This document shows, piece after piece, positions 35,834 through 45,600 of a stretch of 64,000 nucleotides of DNA. The stretch spans positions 19,326,859 through 19,390,858 of the forward strand of contig OZ038437.1 of assembly GCA_964036275.1 (NCBI GenBank), written 5' to 3'. The position numbers and the translations under genes are program-made. A model generated the notes under the pieces. The model did not search any database, was not told where the DNA came from, and saw only the letters and a list, made by a program, of their open reading frames with translations. The stretch comes from Litoditis marina (Eukaryota > Nematoda > Chromadorea > Rhabditida > Rhabditidae). Positions within the stretch are counted from its first letter, which is position 1. Every line of letters begins with the position of its first letter.

Positions 35834-38800
35834 TTAACCATTAAGAACTCCCGTTTTTCCACTAAATTCTCCAAAACCCGAAAAAGTAACCAAAACTGAC
35901 GTGATATTCCCATTGGTATCCGATGCATAGTGGCTCCTCCAGGGACCTTCATCGAGGGGCGAGGGGGCGGGGCCTCCATGTCGACGACACGACTCCACTT
36001 CTATTTCGAAACATCGAAAACAGAAAGGCACATTCTGAAAAGAGAAGAGAGATGAGGAAGTCAGGTGAGATAAAGTTGATTCTCGATCCCATTCCCTTCA
36101 ATAACATTAATTAGGCCAGAAAATATGAATTGAAGGCTGTACCCAACTGGAAGATGAACACTACGGGGATACTCCACCCCACCAATAACCTGCAATGTAA
36201 CCGGAAGTTGTACTTTGACACTACACTCCGACTCCTGGAAACCACGACAGTTGGGCATAAATCCACTCTCAGTGGGACTCGAACTTAGTCATATAATTTA
36301 AGAAGCTGGCAACATTTCTCGAAATCATGCCTCTGCTCAGGGGGGTTGCCATGACACACAAACAAATAGGCTGTGAAAATCAAACTACAATCTCTGCAAT
36401 ACACTGATACCACTCTAGAAGAGGCACCAAACTACAAAATGAACAAATCCGTAGTGGGGCCTGCCAGAGTACAACACGCAGCTACTCTTAACGGGCTGCG
36501 ATAATACTACCGACCAATCTCATTTAATATTCTCTGAATCAGCTATAAATACCAGACTACGAACTAGAATAATACTTACACTCCTTTAAGAGTGCACAAA
36601 ATTGACGAAAGCGTGGTGTGACAAAATTAGATACTGCCCGCAGCCACTATTAACGAGCTACGGGAGTACTCTTAACTCTTAAAACAGTACTAAAGTCGGT
36701 TATAGACAAACTACATGAATACTCGGATACTTCTCTGAGTGAGGGCGTCAAACTACAAAATTGACGGAAGCGTGGTGTGACAAGGTTAGGTACTACCGCA
36801 GCTACTATCAACGAGCCACGGAAGTACTACTAAACGACCTCGGTTATGAAAGTGAAATTGCAATCATACTCCTTTAGAAGGGACACCGAACTACAAAAAT
36901 AGACAAATACGTGGTATAACCTGACCGAGTACAATATGCAGCTACTCTTAACGAGCCGCGGATATACTATTGATCCAAACAAACATGTAACTCTGAACTC
37001 GGCTATGAAAGTCAAACTACAATAATATTCTCTTCTAGAAGAAAGGGCCCAAAACATACGAACGCCAGTGGCCGTATTCACCAATAAGGTAAAAAAGCTC
37101 CCCGCGCCTCTGGATCCTCCTCGCCAGCACACTATTTTCGTGCTCTACCTTCCCGCGGGAAGGTATTTTAGCTTCCCGGGACATTGGTGAATACGGTCAC
37201 TGGTGTAACGACACGGTTAGATACTGCCCGCAGCTACTATCAACGAGCTACGGGAGTACTCTTAACTCGTTAAGACAGTACTAAAGTCGGTTATAGACAA
37301 ACCACATGAATACTCGGATACTCCTCCGTGTGGTTGTGGAGGCACCTAACTACAAAGAGTCAAATACGCGGTGTAATACGTTAGGTACTTTCCGCAGCTA
37401 CTCTTAACGAGCCACGGAAGTACCACTGACCAATCTCGTTAACATCTATGAATAGCCGAATACGAACTAAATAATACTTACACTCCTTTAGAAGTGCACA
37501 AAATAGACAAATGCTAGTAAAGGCTGGCAGAGTACAACACGCAGCTACTCTTAACGAGCTGCGGATATACTATTGACGAGACCAATCTCTCAGTTCACAC
37601 AGCTCTATTGTCTCCTGACAATAGAAAACTCTAATTTCAACTACGATATAGACAAGATGAAGTTTCACATGAAAAAGAACTCTCCTGAACAAATGTGCTT
37701 GTTTGTATTCACCACAAGTTTTGATAACTGATAAACAAATTGGTCCTCGTCGACAAATACGTGGTGTAACGTCTGAGCGAGTACTACCCACAGCTACTCT
37801 TAACGAGGAGCTGCGAGAGTACTACTGGCCAGACTAGTCTACTAATTTGCTGGCAGATTACAACATACAATTCCACTGCTCGAGAAAGGCATAAAACAGA
37901 CAAATACGCGGTGCGGTACGTTAGGAACATTCCGTAGCTACTCTTAACGAGCCACGGAAGTACTACTAAACGACCAATTTCTGAATACGCTATACGCATT
38001 CACAGCACTGAACTATGAACGTCAAACTACACGAATACTCAGATACACCTCTAAGGGAGGAGACCAAACCACAAAATATATGAATACACGGTGTGACAAG
38101 GTTAGATACTACCCGCAGCCACTATTAACAAGCTACGGGAGTACTACTAACCCCACTAATATCTCAATTGGCAAAAACAATGCTAATCATACATTCGTAT
38201 GCCGAATCCTAGAAATTGCCACTTGTAACAAAATGCAGAATCGAACATAAACCACTGTATTTACAAATCCCACGGCTCTCGTTAAAGGCACGTCTTTAGA
38301 CTTAACCATAGCACCAATAAACTTTATTATTATTGAAACAGATGCAATACAAACGAACCCTTTTTCGGCGTCCTCTCCTTGTGACGGATCGCTTGAGTGG
38401 CGGGGCTTCATTTGGAACACGTTTGGCGGGCGGGCCCTCAACTGGAGAAGTCGATTGGCGAGCGGCAAAGGACATCTGGAATAAGCATCGTAAGAGGTCT
38501 AACAGCCTTGTTTCAAAACACCTTTACTAGGCACTATTATTGCAAAGAGCAACATATGCAACAGTAAAGTCGGTCAAATAGTTACAAAAAACTATAGGAA
38601 CGGCCTCATTTCTCGTTAATATTAAGAAACGTTGACTTTGTTATGAGAAATCAATCTATGTTTATGTCATCAAACTTTGAAGCGGAAAACAGGTTCGTTA
38701 CTGAACAAACATGATGACAGTATGGACATGTGCTTTATATTATCAAGAAAACACTCAGACTAGCATAGTAAGTTGACGTTCCCTGATCTGTCAGGGAGCA

Positions 38801-41490
38801 TCAGGGGGGAAGAATTTCTCTGCTTTTTCTGGGGTAAAAGGGGGGTAAGTCAGGGGTAAACCAGGGAGAAGATGGGGTGAAATCAGGGAAATGTCAGAGA
38901 TATTTAAAAATGTTGATTTACCACTTTTTTTAACTATAATCTATTAGCAGAACCTTACACCTACACATTATAAAGTTTTAGTGTCATTTCGTTGAAGATA
39001 CCGGTCAAAACTGTGTTCTGCCGCACTTTTGAGAAACCCGTACTAGATACGGCGCAGCCAGGGGTGCGGCTGTGCGCAATTCTTCCATTTCAAATCGTTT
39101 CGCTTCTGTTGAAAGCCCTTTGAAACATTCGAAAAAAGTATAACTTTGATTAGATGTGGAAGAAAAGACTTTCTCTTTGCTATTTCTTTTTGAAAACACT
39201 TTGTTTTCTATAAAAGAATAAGCAGGGAAAATAGATGCTTATCTAATCTGAGGAGCATCAGTTAGAGAAATTTTGGAGATGCTCATTCTCACTTAATGTT
39301 AACAATTCATCGTAAATTGTATCAAAGTAAGAAATATTTCTGAATGTGGAAAACATTTGCTTAATTTTTCTCTGAAATTTCCCTGACTTTTCTCGGAAAT
39401 TCCCCCACTTTTTCCCTGATTGCACCTTATTTGCCCCCTGTTTCGCCTCTGTCCATATCCGGATATGGACAGGGGCAAAGTAGGGGGCAAATGGGGTGCA
39501 ATCAGAGAGATTTCAGGGATAATCGGGATTCAGTGAGTAAAACTCTCAAATTCACAAGTTCACACTATAAACTACAAATAATGTAAATCTAGCTCACCAT
39601 AGGCTGGGGAGGCGTAATACTTCCATTTCTCGAGGAATCCGTAGAGAACTGTCTGACTATCTTGAAATGCTCTTCGGCCGCGGACAGAAAGGACTGAAAG
39701 AATAGATATTAAACATATTACTTAAAATAACATTTCAAAATAATTTTCTGAATTAGTATGCAAACACTCTTTACGTCGGCGTGAAACAATGCATTTCATG
39801 CGTATCGACTTTGTTGGCGTTAACGCCATACGCACTACTACCACAAACGTATTAAGTATGCAGCAAACCTTAAGTTGAGCACTTGCAATAACTATTACAA
39901 GTAGGCATAAATATGCAAATAATGACTATGGATTGAGTTGGCCTAGATTAAAAATCGATATGCATACTATACGTTTCACAGAAGTGAGGAGGGGGCAGAA
40001 ACAAAGCTTCTAACAAACTATGACGTTTTGAGAAAGTTGACAGTTGTGTAGCCGCACCCAATACAAAAAGTCTGTATTACATTTTCTGAATCTCTAATGT
40101 TGTAGTTTGGACTGTGGGCGACACAGCTAGACTACGCAATTTTCAACATAATCATGTTAACAACCAAGTCCCCAGAGCCTAACTTAATTACAGTAGTGAA
40201 AACACTGGCGACCACATTTTGAAACAACTCTAAGTTGAAATAGTAAATGAGTTAATATGTGCGGTCATGAAGATTCTGAGAACCTCGCTACCTCATAAGA
40301 ACAAATTTAGGAGGTGGGAAAGTTGCCAAAACCTCCATGACCTATCTAGTTGTATGAACTATCTAGTTGACACCACTTTACACGCTAGAACTAATACAAA
40401 GAGTAAGAAGTTGCCAGTTGACCTAATACTTATCGATCAAACCCAAGAACCCACACTAGAAAGGGGAAGCTCAAAATAAGCAGCGAGAAATACGAATGTA
40501 TAAAGTTTGTGGCAACGAAGGATTGACTTGTTATGTTAACTAAACTGGTTGAAAAAAAAACAGCAGTTTGTGTTGTGGCCGTAAGGCCGTGTCTATTTCA
40601 CCAGTGGCCGTATTCACCAACATCTAAACTTGCCCCGCAGGAGTGGTTTTCCTTCGCGCTTCCCGTACCAACGTACTTTTGAAGTACGAAGTAGAAAACT
40701 CGTCTCACGAGGTCGTTTTATTAGTTGTGTATACGACCACTGGATACCAAACTATGATGTTAAAACCAACCTGTAAATCGTCGCCCACTGGCATCTCCGA
40801 ATCCGAGCTGCAAGTTGATCCGTCCTTCGACTCATCTGGGCAGCGGATGACCGGCTTGATGTTTCGCATCTCGGGCTCAATAAATTCGAGAAGCTGCTTG
40901 GTGGGATGAGTCCTATCCAGGGCATGATCTAAGTACTCCTTCTGAAAATATAGAGAATAAAATGACAGTAGAGATACAGTACCAGTCGCCCCACCGAATA
41001 TCAGCATAACGGGTGGTGCAGCTCCGCATAAATTAGGCCAAGAGCAATTAAAGCATGACTTGAGGTTATTAGAAATGCTAAAATCATACAATTTAAGTTA
41101 TTCAAAAGTTGATAAAACTCCTTAAAACATTAAATTCAATCGATCGACTGCAATTTTGGCATCACAGCACCAAAATCGAATTAGAGCGACATTGCCTGCC
41201 GCAATCACGCGAAAATCACATTTTTTCTCAAAAACTCTGATAATTATGGAAGCATCGGATCGTTTTCACGACAAAACAACTCCCCCTACAATTGTAGGAC
41301 GATTTTTCATCCGAAGAATTGTATGAAAAACACAATTATAGCTCCTTTGTACTACAAAACTTTTACATTTCATTTCATCATTGTAATGAATAACTTTCAA
41401 TTCATAACAATCAAACCTTGAACTAACCCATTGGTCGGTAAATAGGGGGTTCTTAGAAGACTTCGCTTCAACCATGGGACATTCGCCCAT
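35834..41490 (-). CDS. Unrecognised basic, Ser/Pro-rich protein; 5-exon model, 215 aa
   Basis: I do not recognise this family. Exons 41490-41428, 40941-40771, 39693-39598, 38475-38359 and 36034-35834 join in phase 0 with good splice signals. The product starts MGECPMVEAKSSKNPLF, runs into a likely helical segment (KEYLDHALDRTHPTKQLLEF), then an acidic patch (CSSDSEMPVGDD), a second helix (SFLSAAEEHFKIVRQF), Ser/Thr-Pro motifs (SITPPQPM, TSPVEGPP) and a very basic stretch (RSVTRRGRRKR) that could be a nuclear localisation signal. The last exon is Cys-rich at its start (CFRCFEIEVESCRRH). An in-frame TGA lies two codons before the chosen ATG. The last exon may be longer or shorter: a good donor (CAC/GTCAGT) lies inside it at about 35901, and the large intron before it holds satellite DNA, so the C-terminus is the least certain part. 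The upstream region has E2F and CHR-like motifs, hinting at cell-cycle expression. Confidence 0.55.
36440..38150 (+). repeat. Hairpin-bearing satellite array, about ten units
   Basis: Units of about 140-230 bp each carry a hairpin core of the form CCGCAGCTACT-TTAACGAGC followed by the complement of its first arm, then TACTACTAACC-like sequence, CAAACTACAA and ACTCCTCTAGAAG-like strings. Cores lie near 36476, 36644, 36787, 36937, 37229, 37390, 37541, 37788, 37933 and 38113. The array fills the intron before the last proposed exon of the unrecognised gene; a separate palindromic element (37065-37203) is nested in it. Confidence 0.85.
37065..37203 (+). mobile_element. Palindromic MITE with CCAGTGRCCGTATTCACCA ends, copy 1
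   Basis: Left end CCAGTGGCCGTATTCACCAA and right end TTGGTGAATACGGTCACTGG are inverted repeats of about 20 bp; interior GC-rich (CTTCCCGCGGGAAGG). Inserted in the satellite array. Confidence 0.8.
38359..38475 (-). other. Exon 4 of the unrecognised gene: basic segment
   Basis: Opens after ATTCCAG, 39 codons from MSFAARQSTSPVEG to RRGRRKR, closing at AGG/GTTCGT. A second frame also stays open here, but the phase 0 of both neighbouring exons selects the basic frame. Confidence 0.55.
39412..39512 (+). repeat. Near-perfect foldback repeat (100-bp hairpin)
   Basis: The left arm (from CCTGATTGCACCTTATTTGC through CTCTGTCCATATCC) and the right arm (GGATATGGACAGGGGC through GGGGTGCAATCAGAG) are reverse complements with few mismatches and essentially no loop (centre CCATATCCGGATATGG). 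Weaker related sequence flanks it (39350-39410, 39510-39530) and occurs at 38790-38900. It lies in an intron of the unrecognised gene. Confidence 0.85.
40601..40743 (+). mobile_element. Palindromic MITE with CCAGTGGCCGTATTCACCA ends, copy 2
   Basis: Left end CCAGTGGCCGTATTCACCAA; the right end is decayed to GTGTATACGACCACTGG. It ends 28 nt from the donor of the second exon of the unrecognised gene. Confidence 0.7.
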
Positions 41491-41493
41491 TTC

Positions 41494-41800
41494 TCAGAAA
41501 AGTCGAATAATGGAGTTCGTAAACAGGTTTCTCGTGATGTCTTGTCTGCGTGGGAAAGTAGGGCGGGGCTTTCTTCCCGCTCGTCGCTGATTGGTCGAGC
41601 TGCTCGACGGTGATTGGTCGAGAGAAAGCCCCGCCCCCTGTTTCTCAGACGGCTCTTGGGAATCGGTGGGCGGGGCACTTCCGGCGGCGGCGCCTCTCAT
41701 CTTTTTGAAGAGCCGCCGCGTGCGGGAAAACAGTTCAAATCTCGCGCCTTTTTGGGATGTTTGAAATTGAAGGGATGAAATAATTTCAGTTTGAACATTA
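41494..41800 (-). promoter_or_regulatory. CpG-rich 5' region of the unrecognised gene with E2F and CHR-like motifs and an in-frame upstream ORF
   Basis: On the minus strand TTTTCCCGC (41730-41722, E2F consensus TTTSSCGC) follows TTTGAA (41739-41734, CHR-like) by three bases; another TTTGAA lies near 41762. CGGAAGT (ETS-like) lies near 41680. Downstream an ATG at 41700 opens a 68-codon ORF ending in TGA at 41496-41494, in frame with and two codons before the proposed start at 41490. Whether this is leader or promoter depends on the transcription start, which cannot be seen. Confidence 0.4.
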
Positions 41801-42656
41801 CTGGAATTGTTAGAGGGAAGGGATCCACAATTTCAGCTTTTTGCAAAATTCGAACCACTTTGAGTACCTAACATATAGTTTCTAGTTTCTAATCGTTGAT
41901 TCAGGTAACAACAACCATTATAAAACCTTCCAGGTCAAGAAAACGCACTTTATAGTTGTAAAACTATCGGTAGTTCAGCAGTATCATGAAAGTTAACAGA
42001 AACGTTCTTCTTTTTTGTAGCCTACCTACTATATAGCAAAAACTCTGCTACCATTACAACAACGGATTTTCAGAACAACCTTCGTACATCAGCTGAACCT
42101 CATTTCTCTATGAAAAACCATCTTTTCAGGCACCAGTCACACCTTTTCACGGAAAAAGATGATCAGAATAAGATTTATGGTTAAAACTGTCGAAAATATG
42201 GTACACGTGCATGAAGATCGCCAAATCGGGTCTCTTCCGGTATAAATAACTATTGTGCAATAGAAATATTACAGAAACTACCTCTATACACACACAATGA
42301 ATAGTTATAAAAATATGAAAGTAGTAGTTAATGTGGTCGCAAAAAGGGCAACCTTAGTTATTTCAGAAACAAAAAAGATTAATATCAGATTAGACTAGGA
42401 ATACAATCATGGGAACATTGCTACAAAATGCCCGTATCCGGTTAAAACGTGTGTTAACTACATCTATACAACGACTGTACACTAAACAATATGAATACAA
42501 TGTGAATACGGTAAGGCAATTCGAGAGAAATGTTCAGACTATGGCGTTTCATCGATAAAAGACTGGAAACCCGAGAGAGAGAGAGCACCCTGGGTGGCCC
42601 TTTGGACCACCCAAGATCCCTGGAATCTTAAAGTAAAGGACTGCATGGAACATCTA

Positions 42657-45600
42657 CTAATTGGGTCCCGCCGCGGCTTCCCGCTCCGCTCGTTCCAGCT
42701 TCATTCGGGTGGCGACAGCGGCAACCAGCGCAGCCCCACGACCAGACCCGTCCTCCGATAACATCAATTGGTACTGAAAATACACTGTTAGTCAACTGCA
42801 TAGTCACGTAAAACTAATTAAACACAGCAGAATTCAGAAACGTGCAATGACAAAGTGCACGATGCCTCAGACGGCTAATTCAATTTACTTCTAACATACG
42901 TAGGTTGACAAACTGCTCACAATGGTTACAGTTTGTTTCACGCGCTTATAACCTTCTACAGCAATATGCTCGCAGGTTCACTAGCAGGTCAAAATTTGGT
43001 ATGTTAGAGTTATTGAAATCACTTCAAATGTTGGAATTACCTAATATGCCTCTACTACTACTAATGGGGTCACGTTACCGAATGAGCTCTTTCTCTAATC
43101 AAAACAAATTTCCGAAACGTTCAACAGTTTAAAACATGATAAGAATTTCCAGACCACATCGTCCACGCTTCACGTAGAACAAACTACAACTATAGAACAT
43201 GTGTTTTCCTAGAAACAACCCTAGTCAGCGACAAAATAATCTAGAACGAACCTCAATATTTCCGTCTACGAGCTGATCAATCTTCTCATCCAAAAGGCGT
43301 GGGAACGAGGGATGGAATCGGTACACAGACCCATCTACGCCTACAGTAACCGACGGTTTTCCCATTCGGTTGAGGAGGGTGGAAATACCAGCAGCTGTCA
43401 GGTAGGCGGCTCTGGAGAATAAAGATATTACAAAGATATATAGTTGGATAGAGATAAATAACTTTGAAACTTGTAAGAAACCTGTCAAACTACGTTAGAC
43501 CGTACACCAGAAAGATACTTTTTTACCACCAAGCACCAAATGGATCGTGCCTTATCAATCGGTAAGACACAGAATATAAAGATATTGTTTTCACCATCAA
43601 ACGGATCGTGAGTTTTAATGCAAAACTATCAAATTCCACGTTATCAAGCGCATATGGGTGAACTGTCAAGGAATATAGCTTTCCGCTGCTAACCTGTCAA
43701 ACTACGGTAGAACATAGAATGATCCTTTTACCACCAAAAAGAGCGTGCTTTTCACGTCACAATTTGTCATAATTGCAGAGAATAAAGCTCAAGATGCTAA
43801 CCTCGTGCTGACCAAACTACAAACGTAGGCCACGTTGGCGCAATCGGCATTCGAGACCCGTTCCACCCCAATGTCCTCCAGAATCTGGAACGTCTTCTGG
43901 AACGTCTTGTCCTCGTCCTCCATCAGGTCACTGGAAGAAAATAAATAGATCACTAGTACAAAAATCAAGATTATTCAGCCCGGTAAGCAATCAATAAAAT
44001 CTGGATTCACATTGTGCTCAATGTGCAAATGAAAAAAGTTCTTTTTTTCGCTGAAAGGTAAAACATATTTTTACTTTTCGACGCAAAATGTCTCCACCTC
44101 CACGTTTTTTGTCTAATTAAACCGTACATACATGAGCCTAAGACTCGGTTTAAAGTTTAAAAAAGAGCTGATTTACTTCAGGAATCAGCAGTTAAGCACC
44201 TCTTTTCTAGCATTAAGATGACTTTATTATCAGACTGGCCAAACAATCCTATCGTACCTAATGATACTGTGATCCAAATAAAATCAATACCACCGTACCC
44301 ATATAGAGTCGAAAGAAACCGAACTCTGGGGAAAGGAGCACAATTAAATCAATTCTTATTCAAAACTATGAAATCTAGGGTGAAGGAATCGAAAAAGGTT
44401 ATTTTATGTGAATAGTCCCTCTATACTGGACTATGACCGTACCTCTCTATCTCAGAGACGAATTTGGTGGGAAAGCAGCCGTGCTGTGCAATTGCCTCCA
44501 CATCCCCGTCGAATAAAAGATGGTCCCTGGTCAATTTCTCGAGAACCACGCGGACCACTTCTCCCAGATACATACCACTTATCATCTTCTCGAAGCTGAA
44601 ACGAACACATTGACACACTCATACACTAGTAAGGTCCGACCAAGCGAAAACTAGTATGTTCTCAGATGTAAACACGTCAAAATTGAAGATTTTTCATCAA
44701 AAGTATATCGATTTTCTTCTTTTCGATTTTTTTTCTTCTGACTATTCGGACAACTTTACTGGTTATGAACACACTCCCAGTAAAAATATTTGAAATGCCA
44801 TAAAAATTGTGCTCCCGTTTTGCGGAATAAGGAAAATTGCCAATTTCTGATGCAAATTCATCATAAGATTTGATAAAGTTTAATAGAAAAATGTTCTTCA
44901 CTTATTAAGCAGTTAAGTTCGAAACCCCAGTGATACGGTATCTTCCACTTTCTGATGTGTCAACTCACAGCTGTCTGCCGGGGTTGATGCTGTTTTGATC
45001 TACATGCTCATCGAATTCCGTGCGAATGAAGGACATGCTCCCGTCGTCACCAAACGCCCCCCATTCAGTGTTGATGATCATCTGGAAACAGGGGAATGAG
45101 ATCAAAGATCAAATGGATAGATTATGCCCACACATCAGCAACCCGTGAATTACCGTATTATGCATGAGGAAGAACTCAGACCATAGGCTGTTAGTTACAA
45201 ATTCGCGTTTGGTCGAAACTGTATTGCAACAAATCTAGAGATATTGTGTGCCCCGAAGAGACGTTAGACGGCGAGGGGGAAAATCAATATATATGACAGC
45301 CACGCTGTATAAACAGTAATTTACAGTTTTGCAACGACGCTTGTTCTCAGAAGAGGTGGAGTAAAGTCGACATTCTATTCTACAGAACACATTCCAACTT
45401 ACCAATCAATCGTTGAACTTTTTTCGAATAATCGAGGTAAGCAGGATGGTTTGCGCATATCCTCAACTTTCCAGTCCAAAAGATTTGGAATATTGTAATC
45501 ATACTGTATATCACCACGTCTAGGTGAATTGGAGCATGAGCTACACACCAGTAAGGTGCGAGTGCAATTTGCCGTTTACTGTATGTTGCCACGTCGAGGT

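Noticed and set aside
41397..41678. A 93-codon frame (ending in TPYLPTNGLV) as the first exon of the unrecognised gene.
   Set aside because: Joining it to exon 2 with the donor at 41427 gives phase 2 and an immediate stop; the frame starting at 41490 joins cleanly in phase 0.
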